Source: CAWIHK01 sp963835935 (GTDB lineage Bacteria; Bacteroidota; Ignavibacteria; UBA10030; CAVZMI01). From it: DNA of 64,000 nt. The translations under genes and the position numbers were made by a program. Each line of letters begins with the position of its first letter. Position 1 is the stretch's first letter. Below, piece by piece: positions 1 to 9,245 of the stretch. Location of the stretch: positions 124,001 through 188,000 of the forward strand of contig CAWIHK010000002.1 in the NCBI GenBank assembly GCA_963835935.1, given 5' to 3'. The notes beneath the pieces are model-generated. The model ran no database searches. It was not told where the DNA came from and saw only the letters and a list, made by a program, of their open reading frames with translations.

Positions 1-671
1 GTCATGAATTCGGCATGACGATCACGCTGAAGGATTTGCGTGGAAACGGGTGCGGGCTGCAACCCGAGTTTCTCACAAACATATTCTTCAACTCTCGGGC
101 TCAAATGTTCGTAAGTTCCAACAGCTCCGGAAATCATGCCGACAGATACAGTCTCGATGGCTTTTTTCAACCGGTCGATGTTACGCTTGATTTCTTCGTA
201 CCATAATGCAAACTTCAAGCCCATCGTCACAAGTTCAGCATGTATCCCGTGTGTTCGTCCGACCATGATTGTATTCTTAAACTCAACGGCCCGGCGCGCA
301 AAAATTATTTGCAATCCTTCCAGTCCTTTAAGAAGCAAGTCGCCCGATTGTTTCATCTGAATTGCGAGGGCAGTATCGAGTACATCCGATGAAGTCATAC
401 CGAGATGTATAAAACGAGATTCCGGCCCGACATATTCCCCGACGTTCGTCAAAAAAGCAATCACGTCGTGTTTTACTTCTTCTTCGATCTCAAGTACGCG
501 TTTGATATCGAAGGCTGCTTTCTTGCGAATTATTTCGACTGCTTCGGCCGGGATAACTCCGAGTTCAGCCTGAGCTTCACATGCAAGAATTTCAATTTCG
601 AGCCAAAGAGAAAATTTATTCTGATCTGTCCAGATGGCTCCCATTGCGGGGCGCGTATATCGATCAATCAT
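1..671 (-). CDS. purB: adenylosuccinate lyase, 3' end cut by window edge
   Basis: The enzyme cleaves SAICAR and adenylosuccinate, releasing fumarate, in purine synthesis. The reading frame opens at the ATG at 671, eight bases after an AAGGA ribosome site, and stays open to base 1, so only about the first 223 residues are seen. The N-terminus MIDRYTRPAMGAIW, the HLGMTSSDVLDTA segment and the GRTHGIHAE catalytic-histidine segment are those of PurB in the fumarase/aspartase superfamily. It lies 30 bases after the htrA stop and is probably the last visible gene of a plsY-transketolase-htrA-purB transcript. Confidence 0.93.
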   Translation of the reverse strand, partial: MIDRYTRPAMGAIWTDQNKFSLWLEIEILACEAQAELGVIPAEAVEIIRKKAAFDIKRVLEIEEEVKHDVIAFLTNVGEYVGPESRFIHLGMTSSDVLDTALAIQMKQSGDLLLKGLEGLQIIFARRAVEFKNTIMVGRTHGIHAELVTMGLKFALWYEEIKRNIDRLKKAIETVSVGMISGAVGTYEHLSPRVEEYVCEKLGLQPAPVSTQILQRDRHAEFM

Positions 672-701
672 GGAAGGAGTCCTTTCTTCTATGCAGCAAT
701 C

Positions 702-1910
702 TTATTTTTTTTGTTTTTCAAGTTTCAATGAAAGTGTGACGTCCTTTTGGTCGCGCAGCACCTTCATCTTGACAACGTCGCCTGTACGGGCATCATTCAA
801 AATTTCGAAAATAGATTCTTCATTCACGACTTTCGTTCCATTTATTTCTAGAATGACGTCACCCGGCTGTAAACCAGCTTTTTCGCCAGGACTATTTCGC
901 TGAACATCGCTGACTATCACGCCGTCCGTTGAATTCATCCCGAGCAATTTTGCCATTCGATTATCGATTGTCTGAACCCTGACGCCGGTCCAGAAATCGC
1001 GCTCGATTTTTCCGTTCTTCTTCAGTGGTTCAATAATCTTCTTAACTCGATTAATCGGAATTGCAAAACCGTATCCGACGTAGGTTTGAGTATAACCGCC
1101 GGTGAAAATCAGAGTATTCATTCCAATCACTTCACCATCCATATTCACGAGCGGGCCGCCGCTGTTACCCTTGTTAATTTGCGCGTTGGTCGCAATCATG
1201 TCGCGGTACACCCGTCCTTCGTCTCCTTGCAGCTTCATCCCGAGTGAACTAACAATGCCGTTGGTCACAATCGGTTTATCATTGATGTCGAATAACCCGA
1301 AAGGATTTCCGAAGGCAACAACATCTTCACCGACCATGATGTCGTCCGAATCTCCCAATTTCAAAAACGGAAAATTCTCGCCGTCAATTTTCAACAGAGC
1401 AATATCCCCGACACGATCGCTGCCGACAAGTTTTGCCTTGTATTGTTTTTTATTGGTGAGTGTAACTGTAATTTCGTTCGCACTGCCTGCAACATGATCG
1501 TTCGTCAGAAGATATCCATCGGAAGAAATGATGAAGCCGGATCCGAGTCCCTGTACTTCTTGTTTGAACGTTCGCGGTTCTCGCTTCCCGAAAAATTGTT
1601 CGAAGAAAGGATCGTTAAAAAAATTCTGGAATGGATCCTGATATTGATACTCATGCACTTCTTTCACCGTAATACCTACAACGGCCGGACTCGCAGCCGA
1701 AGCAACTCGCGTTATCGCAGTCCGGCGATTCTCCCGATTTGACGATTTAGTTGTTTCCTGCTGATAATTTGCAGGGGCAAGATCATAACTGCGTGAATTA
1801 TTTCCGTAATAATCTGATGGGTGTGTGGGTGTAGTCATTCGACCAAGCATAAAACCAACTCCCCCAAAAACAACCAATATGGCGAACATTATTGCCAGCC
1901 GCCGTCCCAT
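702..1910 (-). CDS. HtrA/DegS-like trypsin-type serine protease with one PDZ domain
   Basis: An envelope quality-control protease of 402 residues. An N-terminal membrane anchor (about residues 5-25, AIMFAILVVFGGVGFMLG) is followed by a trypsin-like domain with His139 (TNDHV), Asp169 (GDIALLK) and Ser250 (GNSGGP). One PDZ domain occupies about 305-390. A single PDZ and a membrane anchor resemble DegS more than DegP. I chose the ATG at 1910 because GGAGG stands nine bases upstream. A start ten codons earlier would overlap the transketolase gene. It begins 16 bases after the transketolase C-subunit stop and is probably co-transcribed. Confidence 0.93.
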   Translation of the reverse strand: MGRRLAIMFAILVVFGGVGFMLGRMTTPTHPSDYYGNNSRSYDLAPANYQQETTKSSNRENRRTAITRVASAASPAVVGITVKEVHEYQYQDPFQNFFNDPFFEQFFGKREPRTFKQEVQGLGSGFIISSDGYLLTNDHVAGSANEITVTLTNKKQYKAKLVGSDRVGDIALLKIDGENFPFLKLGDSDDIMVGEDVVAFGNPFGLFDINDKPIVTNGIVSSLGMKLQGDEGRVYRDMIATNAQINKGNSGGPLVNMDGEVIGMNTLIFTGGYTQTYVGYGFAIPINRVKKIIEPLKKNGKIERDFWTGVRVQTIDNRMAKLLGMNSTDGVIVSDVQRNSPGEKAGLQPGDVILEINGTKVVNEESIFEILNDARTGDVVKMKVLRDQKDVTLSLKLEKQKK

Positions 1911-1926
1911 ACTAAAGTACCTCCAT

Positions 1927-2877
1927 CTATTTTCGAGCAATTGCTTTTTTTACAGCTACGACAATATCATCTTTCCATAAGTGATATTTCTGCAAGAGTT
2001 CATCCGGCGCACCTGATTCACCGAAGGTATCGTTCACTGCCACCATCTCGACAGGAACAGGATGATTACGGGCAACAACTTGCGCGACCGCATCACCAAG
2101 GCCGTTGTTGATTTGATGCTCTTCTGCCGTTACCAGTGCGCCTGTTTCGCGCGCCGCTTTCAAAATTGTATCGTTATCAAGAGGTTTAATTGTGTGCATG
2201 TTGATCACACGAGCGTTTATTCCCTGAGTTTTTAAAATCTCCGCGGCTTGAACAGCTTGCCAAACCATCACACCGCAGGCGATAATCGTTGCATCATTTC
2301 CATCGATCAAAGTGTCGGCTTTGCCGAGTGTGAATGTTTCGTTCGGATCGGTGAACACAGGAAGATTTACCCTGCCGAAGCGAAGATAAACCGGCCCGAT
2401 ATATTCAGCTATTGCGTGAGTTGCCTTTTTTGTTTCGTTCGCATCACACGGAACAACGACTACCATATTCGGAAGTCCGCGCATCAGACCTACGTCTTCA
2501 AGCATTTGGTGCGTTGCGCCATCCTCGCCAAGAGTCAATCCTGCGTGTGAAGCGCACACCTTGACATTATTCTTGCTGTAGGCAAGGCTCTGGCGGATGA
2601 TGTCGTACACTCTTCCGGTTGCGAATACGGCAAATGTTCCCACGAATGGAATTTTGCCGGTGATTGCCATTCCAGCCGCCATGCCGATCATATTCTGTTC
2701 GGCGACACCTGCATGAATAAACCGTTCTGGAAATTGTTTTGCGAATTTATCCATATTCACAGATCCGGTGAGATCGGCACAAAGAGCGACAACTTTTGGA
2801 TTTGATTTTCCGATTTCTAAAAGCGCTTCACCGAACGCGGCACGTGTCGATTTTTTTTCTGTCACTGGAATCATCAT
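1927..2877 (-). CDS. transketolase, C-terminal (pyrimidine-binding) subunit
   Basis: The second half of a split transketolase (316 residues), acting in the non-oxidative pentose phosphate pathway with the subunit encoded just upstream. It carries the pyrimidine-binding fold: HAGVAEQNMIGMAAGMA holds the glutamate that activates thiamine diphosphate, and SHAGLTLGEDGATHQ is a conserved active-site loop. The C-terminal transketolase domain follows at about residue 190. It starts 26 bases after the N-subunit gene, so the two are translated from one message. Full-length transketolases are about 650 residues; the split form is common in archaea and several bacterial phyla. Confidence 0.94.
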   Translation of the reverse strand: MMIPVTEKKSTRAAFGEALLEIGKSNPKVVALCADLTGSVNMDKFAKQFPERFIHAGVAEQNMIGMAAGMAITGKIPFVGTFAVFATGRVYDIIRQSLAYSKNNVKVCASHAGLTLGEDGATHQMLEDVGLMRGLPNMVVVVPCDANETKKATHAIAEYIGPVYLRFGRVNLPVFTDPNETFTLGKADTLIDGNDATIIACGVMVWQAVQAAEILKTQGINARVINMHTIKPLDNDTILKAARETGALVTAEEHQINNGLGDAVAQVVARNHPVPVEMVAVNDTFGESGAPDELLQKYHLWKDDIVVAVKKAIARK

Positions 2878-2903
2878 TCAATTACCACCCACTTGTTATG
2901 AAA

Positions 2904-3776
2904 TTATTTTTCCCATTCGAATGTAATAAAATCCCCGAAAGAGGTCGGCTTGATTTCAGCCAATGCTTTTTTTAGCTGTTCTTCATTCGGCGCAACACCG
3001 TGCCATTTATAATCGCCTTCCATCCATGAAACACCTTTTCCCATTACAGTACGCGCGATGATAACCGAAGGTTTCCCTTTTGTCGACCTTGCCGTTGCGA
3101 TTGCTTTTATCAATTCGGAAGGATTATGTCCGTCAACTTCCTGAGCATTCCAATTGAACGCTTCGAATTTTTTTGAGAGTGGATTAAGATCGAGAATATT
3201 TTTTACAAAGCCATCGATCTGGATTCCGTTATAGTCCACGATGGCAAGCAGATTGTCTAATTTTTTCTGGCCGGCCATTAAAATTCCTTCCCAGCTCGAT
3301 CCTTCCTGTAATTCACCATCACTGCAGACAACGACAACATTATTCAGTTTCTGATCTATCTTAAGCGACAATGCAGCACCTGTGGCAACTGATATTCCCT
3401 GGCCGAGTGAGCCGGAGGCGATTTCTATTCCGGGAATTCCATCCACCCATACCGGCGCAGGATGACCCTGCAAACGCGAATTAATTTTTCGCAAAGTCTT
3501 CAATTCATCAATTGGGAAAAAACCCATTCTGGCAAGCGTTGCATACCAAATCGGTGCTGTATGTCCGCAGGATAAGAAAAAGTAATCACGGCCTTCCCAT
3601 GCCGGATTTTTGGGATCGTATTGAAGTGTATCGATGTACAATGTCGAAAAAATATCGGCAAGGCCCAATGGTGAACCAGTATGCCCTGATGCCGCAAGAA
3701 AAAGCATTTTAAGAACATCTCGCCGGAGCTGCCGTGCCATCTCTGGAATATCACTTTGCGAAAATTTTTTTGTCAC
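2904..3776 (-). CDS. transketolase, N-terminal (thiamine diphosphate-binding) subunit
   Basis: The first half of the split transketolase (290 residues). The SGHTGSPLG and SCGHTAP segments give substrate- and cofactor-contacting histidines. The metal/diphosphate motif is GDGELQEGSSWEG, about residues 150-162, followed by the conserved DYNGIQIDG. It pairs with the downstream C-terminal subunit to make one active centre at the interface. It lies 32 bases after plsY on the same strand, so lipid, sugar, protease and purine genes appear to share one transcript without an obvious functional link. Confidence 0.94.
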   Translation of the reverse strand: MTKKFSQSDIPEMARQLRRDVLKMLFLAASGHTGSPLGLADIFSTLYIDTLQYDPKNPAWEGRDYFFLSCGHTAPIWYATLARMGFFPIDELKTLRKINSRLQGHPAPVWVDGIPGIEIASGSLGQGISVATGAALSLKIDQKLNNVVVVCSDGELQEGSSWEGILMAGQKKLDNLLAIVDYNGIQIDGFVKNILDLNPLSKKFEAFNWNAQEVDGHNPSELIKAIATARSTKGKPSVIIARTVMGKGVSWMEGDYKWHGVAPNEEQLKKALAEIKPTSFGDFITFEWEK

Positions 3777-3808
3777 TGAAGTTACTCTTACCTTTCTTTA
3801 TGATAATT

Positions 3809-4444
3809 TTAATTTCTTTGCCTGATCATGCTGCTAATGGAGTCGGCGTGTTTGGATAGAATTAAAAAGGCAACGACAAAGCTCAGGAAAACTACTTGCC
3901 ATGGTTCTGCACGATTCCACGAACTAAAAATTACCCACGAAGATGGAAGGAAAGCCATGACGACCGGCGCCGATACTGTCGCAATAATATTTCCCGTGTG
4001 AATATCAGGTTTGATTTTAAACGTTACGAACCACACGAGACACCAAATTAACGGGAATATCCATCCGAGGAAAATCATCACACCAAGCGCTGTTGCTAAT
4101 CCTCTCCCTCCGCGAAATCTAATCCAAATATTTTTGTTATGTCCGGTAATTGCACCAACACCTGCAACGGCCGAAACGGCATATCCTTGTCCGATCAGCA
4201 TCATGATCAGAACAGCGAGTATTCCTTTCAGGAAATCGACAACTCCTACAATGATTCCCAGCCATTTTTTCCCGGTCACTTCATAAGTATTTAGCGCTCC
4301 GATATTTCCGGATCCCTCGCAACGAATATCGCGTCTATCGAAACACTTCACCGCCAAATATGCAGTCGGTATGCTTCCAATCAAATAGCCGGTAATGAAA
4401 GCGAGAATTGCATTGAAGAACAACAACCCCTCAGCGTCTGTCAT
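3809..4444 (-). CDS. plsY: acyl-phosphate:glycerol-3-phosphate acyltransferase PlsY
   Basis: An integral membrane acyltransferase (211 residues) making lysophosphatidate from acyl-phosphate. It shows the three PlsY loops: GYLIGSIPTAY near residue 20, EGSGNIGALNTYEVTGKKWG-like sequence near 42-57, and GHNKNIWIRFRGGRGLATALG near 100-120. Several hydrophobic segments span the protein. It is first in the leftmost minus-strand operon. The 537 bases upstream hold a mobile repeat (4541-4806), so its promoter should lie between that element and the ATG. Confidence 0.93.
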   Translation of the reverse strand: MTDAEGLLFFNAILAFITGYLIGSIPTAYLAVKCFDRRDIRCEGSGNIGALNTYEVTGKKWLGIIVGVVDFLKGILAVLIMMLIGQGYAVSAVAGVGAITGHNKNIWIRFRGGRGLATALGVMIFLGWIFPLIWCLVWFVTFKIKPDIHTGNIIATVSAPVVMAFLPSSWVIFSSWNRAEPWQVVFLSFVVAFLILSKHADSISSMIRQRN

Positions 4445-4540
4445 GATACATGTATATTAAAAATAGGAAATTTGAGGAGAATAATCAAGAAATAGAGGTT
4501 GGTTGAGGGTGCAACATTTTTTTAATGTTGTATTTACCGA

Positions 4541-4806
4541 ACTGATGTTACGCAAAGAGCCATTTCCTGTAGTGGTCACTTCTGCCGAAGGCATGGCTTC
4601 GCCAGATACGATCCCGACTTCCGTCGGGATCACACCTCAAAATGTTCGGTGCACGGCTCAGTGACCATGCTAATTTGTTGTGACACCGAGCATAGCCGAG
4701 GTGTCGGTTACCGAGTGATTTTTCCCGATGAAGTCGGGAAAAATTCTATCGAGGTAACCCATAAACGCGAAAGTTTATGATTATTATCAGTTTGCGTAAC
4801 ATCAGT
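4541..4806. mobile_element. hairpin-rich terminal-inverted-repeat element, copy 1
   Basis: A 266 bp non-coding element ends in a perfect 16 bp inverted repeat (ACTGATGTTACGCAAA and its complement) and is flanked by TACCGA at 4535-4540 and 4807-4812, a likely 6 bp target duplication. The interior is a string of short palindromes, for example GATCCCGACTTCCGTCGGGATC split round a small loop and a TTTTTCCCGA/TCGGGAAAAA pair. It has no coding capacity. Copies 2 and 3 (5931-6157, 45077-45281) share the ends but not this interior. It looks like a MITE moved by a transposase not present in the window. Confidence 0.8.
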
Positions 4807-4981
4807 TACCGAAATCTCACCTTGGAGCAATGTAAACAATCTTTGTGGGAATCTATTACAATAACAAAAGAGCCGCGCAATTCGTCAGTATTATGAACAC
4901 CAAAAAGATGCGAATCAAATTATTCCTTGAAGTCGGAAGCATTTATTGCTATATTTTGTGAAGAATTTTTATGGATAGTGA

Positions 4982-5876
4982 ATGAAAAAAATCTTTTTTC
5001 TTCCTTTGATGATTATGTTGATTTTCCTGAAGACAGCAGTGGGTCAGGAAATTGATTTGACAGTCAATATCAACACAGAGCAAGTTCCAACCGGCTTTAG
5101 AGATTATCTGAATGATTTTGGAGATCGTGTAAAATCCTACATCAACGACTACCGCTGGACAAGTGAAGACTACCTGGGTGAAAAAATTAAATGCACAATG
5201 ACTTTTTATTTTACTGCCGGGAGCGCCGACAATAAATATTCTGCTCAAGTGTTTATCGGAACACAACGCCCGGTTTACAAATCCAAAAGCGGCACGATCA
5301 TCTTGCGTCTTCTTGATGATAAATGGGACTTCATATACGTAAAAAGCCAACCGCTCTACCATAACGAATCGCAATTCGATCCGCTTGCAAGTTTTTTAGA
5401 TTTTTATGCATATATGATTCTAGGGTACGACGCCGAAACATTTTCAATGGAAGGTGGAACTCCTTACTTCCAAAAAGCTGCGGATATCGTCAACCGCGCT
5501 ATTTCAAGCGCATTCACGCGAGGCTGGACCCGACAGGGAAGCGCCTTTACACGACAAGCGCTCGTGGAAGATTTATTGAATGCAAAATACACAGAATATC
5601 AGAAGAGCATATTTCATTTATCATTTTCACGGCCTCGATTTAATATCTACAAATTCAAACCGGGCGTTGGATAATATGTTTTTTGCGGTAGAAAGCATCG
5701 GCAGACTGCAAAAAACAGAAAACGCCGCACTAATTCTAGCGCGTGTTTTCTTTGATGCGAAATATCAGGAGATATGTGAACAATTCATAAAGTATCCTGA
5801 TAAAAACGCGTTTGTTAAATTCATGGAGTACGATCAAACACATCGACAGAAATATGACGAAGCGATGAGGAAATAA
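4982..5876 (+). CDS. PorD-like DUF4835 protein, frameshifted
   Basis: Similar to the DUF4835/PorD family linked to type IX secretion. A signal peptide (MKKIFFLPLMIMLIFLKTAVGQ) is followed by a typical mature domain. The first frame runs to 5674 (230 residues), but from about 5610 the family-like sequence continues one frame on, as AYFIYHFHGLDLI...NMFFAVESIGRLQ, to the stop at 5876. One extra base in or near CAGAAGAGCA explains the break. Joined, the protein is about 298 residues, close to the family's usual length. The shift could be a real mutation, an assembly error or, less likely, programmed. Mobile repeats stand on both sides. Confidence 0.72.
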
Positions 5877-5930
5877 TTTCGAATTACGAGTGTCGAATAG
5901 AGAATAATTATAGAGTTAGAAATATTATTA

Positions 5931-6157
5931 ACTGATGTTACGCAAAAAAGATGTATTGCCACGACCTTTAGGTCGTGGAACTGGAAAAATATAATGAAAC
6001 GGGCTTTAGCCCTGATTAAATCATCGAAATTGGGGTTAAAACCCCAAATTGTTTTTAATTTCTGAGCCACGAGCTTGCCGAAGGCATTCCTTCGGAAAAA
6101 GCTCGTGGCTATAAATTTATTTCTAACACAAGTTTTTGCATTCTGCGTAACATCAGT
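5931..6157. mobile_element. hairpin-rich terminal-inverted-repeat element, copy 2
   Basis: A 227 bp element with ends ACTGATGTTACGCA / TGCGTAACATCAGT and TATTA on both sides (5926-5930, 6158-6162). Four internal hairpins follow one pattern: CCACGACC-TTTA-GGTCGTGG, GGGC-TTTA-GCCC, GGGGTT-AA-AACCCC and GCCACGAGC...GCTCGTGGC. The last hairpin carries a 22-odd base insertion, itself hairpin-like, that copy 3 lacks. The interior is the reverse complement of copy 3. The right-hand flanking repeat overlaps the stop codon of the TatD gene. Confidence 0.85.
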
Positions 6158-6159
6158 TA

Positions 6160-7563
6160 TTAAAAGTAAGGGCGCAGCCTGTACTTCACACCAATTTCTT
6201 TTTCAACAAACTCCTTTGCCTGCTCCTGGTCAACTTCATCCATCCCAACTATAGTCATCACCACTTCCGGAATATACTTTTTACTTTCGCGCGCGAACTC
6301 GATCATCGCCGAGTGAAAACGCGGGCCGTCTAACCCCATCAATCTGCCATACTGATCCGGATCGGTTGAATTCAAACTGATCGAAACTGCATCAACCAGG
6401 CCGGAAAGTTCAGGCACGATATTCCGTTTGTTGATGATGTTCCCATGTCCATCCGTATTCAACCGGACACTTCCGCCTTGTTGCTTCACATATCGTGCAA
6501 CTTCCTTCAAAGTTTCCAGACGGATTGTCGGTTCTCCATAACCGCAAAAAACGATTTGATCGAACCGTTTCGGATCCCCGATTTCCCTGATCACTTCCTC
6601 TGCCGATGGTTCACGTTCAATTTTTAAATTATGCCCTTTGACCGTAGCCTCACCTTTACGATCGCAAAAAACACAATCTGCGTTGCACCGAATGGTGAGA
6701 TTTATATATAACGAGTTTCCGAGTTTGTATGTAATTACAGGCTCCGGCATTTTTCCTATTTCGAATAATTTTGTTGTGTTATATGAAGTCGTGCGCGCAA
6801 TATCGTCGACAGAAGCATGTACAATCTGTGCAATCTTCCCGGCGATCAAAGGAAGAAAAGATGGTTCATTCCTCTTTCCCCGATGGGGAACCGGAGTTAG
6901 GTACGGCGAATCGGTTTCCAACAAAACATGATCGTAGCCGATCTTCTCGAGAACTTCTTGCGCGTTTGAATTTTTAAAAGTGACAATTCCAGGAAATGAA
7001 ATCAGAAATCCTTTTTTAATTAATTCCAACGCTGTTTTCCCGTCGCCTGAAAAACAGTGGAACACACCTTTTGGAACCGGAAAATTATTCTGAGAAACCG
7101 CCATCTGATTTCGCCAGCCGGGTTCGGATGCGACGATGCTATTCACAATCTGAATCGTATCTTCTAGAGAATCCCTCGTGTGAATTACGACAGGAAGGTT
7201 GCGGCGCACCGCTATGTGTAATTGTTCGCGAAAGACTTCTATTTGTTTTTCGCGCGGAGAATAATCGTAATAATAATCGAGACCGATTTCACCGATGGCA
7301 ACAACTTTTGGATGCTTACTGATCTCTTCAATTTCATGCAGAGCTTCGGCTGAAGATTTCAACGCGTCGTGCGGATGGAAGCCAACGCATGCGTAAATCA
7401 TATCGTACTGCTCGGCAAGTTTGATTGCCTGGTGACTCGACGTGAGATCGGTTGCCGGAACTACGATATTCTTTATGCCGGCATCCACCGCTCGCTTGAT
7501 TACTCCATCGAGATCGTCATTAAACTCCGGTGAAAATAAATGTGCATGTGTATCTATGAGCAT
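6160..7563 (-). CDS. TatD-family hydrolase fused to a radical SAM domain
   Basis: A 467-residue two-domain protein. Residues 1-262 are a TatD-type metal-dependent hydrolase: DTHAHL at 4-9, GEIGLDYYYD, VIHTRD, CFSGD and LLETDSPYL supply the metal ligands. Residues about 275-467 are a radical SAM domain with CNADCVFC as the CxxxCxxC iron-sulfur motif and a GYGEPT glycine-rich strand. A radical SAM family associated with TatD is known, separate or fused, and its reaction is unproven. I chose the ATG at 7563 because it opens directly on the TatD motif. The stop codon lies in the flanking repeat of a mobile element, so the last residues (RLRPYF) may have been altered by the insertion. Confidence 0.85.
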   Translation of the reverse strand: MLIDTHAHLFSPEFNDDLDGVIKRAVDAGIKNIVVPATDLTSSHQAIKLAEQYDMIYACVGFHPHDALKSSAEALHEIEEISKHPKVVAIGEIGLDYYYDYSPREKQIEVFREQLHIAVRRNLPVVIHTRDSLEDTIQIVNSIVASEPGWRNQMAVSQNNFPVPKGVFHCFSGDGKTALELIKKGFLISFPGIVTFKNSNAQEVLEKIGYDHVLLETDSPYLTPVPHRGKRNEPSFLPLIAGKIAQIVHASVDDIARTTSYNTTKLFEIGKMPEPVITYKLGNSLYINLTIRCNADCVFCDRKGEATVKGHNLKIEREPSAEEVIREIGDPKRFDQIVFCGYGEPTIRLETLKEVARYVKQQGGSVRLNTDGHGNIINKRNIVPELSGLVDAVSISLNSTDPDQYGRLMGLDGPRFHSAMIEFARESKKYIPEVVMTIVGMDEVDQEQAKEFVEKEIGVKYRLRPYF

Positions 7564-7704
7564 AATTAATATCCTAAACAAATCTGAATAGTCCGTTGTT
7601 CCAAATTTCCAGGGCACAACGCTTTATTAAAAATAATACAAAAAATAAAATGGAAATCCAAAAGAGAGGTAAACGATTCTTTAAGAAAAAAACATATAAA
7701 TTAA

Positions 7705-9184
7705 CCCAGATTTGTCATTAGAAATTCAAACATCGACAACGAATGGCCAACTCATGAGTTTGGCGTTAGACAATAAACCATCAAACCATTTACGCCGATT
7801 CATCGCAACCGCGAGTTTGAGTATCCTTTCATTGCCATTTGTTACAATATATGATCCGATTGCGAATACCTTATAGCGAAGTGTTTTTAATTGGTATTGT
7901 GTTTTAGATTGAAGGACAATTTGTCGAAACAAACTCATCAAATTGTAACCCATGACCACAAAGTTTAACGCTGCCTCGGTAGCAAAAAAATCTTGAACAG
8001 CAAAGCTATCAACTCCAAAATCTTCTTTCAACTCTTTTATTCTATTTTCTGCATCGGCTCTATTTCTGTACAAATCCCATACTCCTTTTGCCGGCAACGT
8101 TAGATTGGTGACGAAGCATGAGTAACGATAATTTTTATATACTTCTTCGTCTCCGAATAATCGCAACTGCTTTCCAGTTGCTTTCGGTCGGAGTGCGATC
8201 TCTTGTCGGACAATGATCAACCTTCGTGGCTCTTCCCATTCAAGGCTTTGATACATCGTTTCTCCAATTTCAATTCCGTCATCTATGCGCCAGTACTTTT
8301 TTTCTCGGACGATAGCAGTTTTCACCGGCTTATAGAATTTTGCCGCAATAATATAGTTGATCGGTTTTTCTCGATTTTCTAAGAATTCTAGTATTTTTTT
8401 ATCGAAAAACCCGCTGTCTGCTCTGAATAGTCCTATTGTTTTACCTGCTAATCTCTCAAATGTGTTCTCAATAAAATTTAAAAAGTTGTTCGCAGTATAA
8501 CTATTTCCACTGCGAAGCCAAAAGTTTACCGCCATTCGTGCCTCGGAAATAAATGCTATCAATGGGTGATGGCTATTGCGTCCTCGCTTCTTTGGATTAT
8601 AGCCTTTCGTCGCTCCTTCTTGTTCTCCATACCGGGTGAGGATTGTTGAATCTACATCTAACGTGTAATTATCAAAATGTATCTGTCGATAAAACCATTG
8701 GAATAATTCTGTGAACACACTGTTGTTTGTTTTTTGTGTGAATTTCTTAAAATATCGCTGGAATGATTTATGACCTGCCATCGTTTTCCAACCAAACATT
8801 TTCTGTATCACCTTGTCCTGGCGTGTCACTTCTAAATGTTCATACCGATTTGCACCACTCCATATGCTTACCCAAAAATTGTTGATCAACTGTACCGGAT
8901 CATAACCTCGGTTTGATCGTTGAACTGGAAGTCCCACCTTTTTTAATGCGGCATTGATTCCTGTTTGCTCTATCAGCTTTTTCATCAATATCATTCCACC
9001 CCAAGGGGTAAGTTCTTTGTCGGTATATTCTATCTTTAGTTCCATTTGTCTGTCCGATTTTCTTATGCGTCTCTTTCGGTTTCGTTTCCTGATCTTGTTT
9101 CTTTAATCTGTTGTATTATAATGTTTTATATCATTATTTTCTAATGGCGGTCATTAGAGTTTACTCTCTATTGACAAATCTGGG
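7705..9184. mobile_element. complete IS1380-family insertion sequence
   Basis: A 1480 bp element begins CCCAGATTTGTCA and ends with its complement TGACAAATCTGGG, with ATTAA duplicated on both sides (7700-7704, 9185-9189). It holds one transposase gene on the minus strand. CC-ended repeats and AT-rich 4-5 bp target duplications suit the IS1380 family. A second copy starts at 62709. Confidence 0.92.
7726..9045 (-). CDS. IS1380-family DDE transposase
   Basis: A 439-residue transposase of the DDE group-1 type. The DVDSTILTRYGEQEGATKGYNPKKRG segment, FRADSGFF and the C-terminal RNRADAENRIKELKEDFG segment are characteristic and should hold the catalytic acidic residues. It is intact and its element has both ends, so it may still be active. 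The copy at the right edge of the window is more than nine-tenths identical by eye. Confidence 0.94.
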   Translation of the reverse strand: MELKIEYTDKELTPWGGMILMKKLIEQTGINAALKKVGLPVQRSNRGYDPVQLINNFWVSIWSGANRYEHLEVTRQDKVIQKMFGWKTMAGHKSFQRYFKKFTQKTNNSVFTELFQWFYRQIHFDNYTLDVDSTILTRYGEQEGATKGYNPKKRGRNSHHPLIAFISEARMAVNFWLRSGNSYTANNFLNFIENTFERLAGKTIGLFRADSGFFDKKILEFLENREKPINYIIAAKFYKPVKTAIVREKKYWRIDDGIEIGETMYQSLEWEEPRRLIIVRQEIALRPKATGKQLRLFGDEEVYKNYRYSCFVTNLTLPAKGVWDLYRNRADAENRIKELKEDFGVDSFAVQDFFATEAALNFVVMGYNLMSLFRQIVLQSKTQYQLKTLRYKVFAIGSYIVTNGNERILKLAVAMNRRKWFDGLLSNAKLMSWPFVVDV

Positions 9185-9245
9185 ATTAAATATGTTGGTA
9201 CTTTTAGATCAATTTATATTTGTTAACTCTCGAAAATAACAAATT

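Noticed and set aside
4445..4981. tRNA or small RNA gene in the long gap after plsY
   Set aside because: The hairpins belong to a terminal-inverted-repeat element with a target duplication, and no cloverleaf with conserved tRNA bases is seen.
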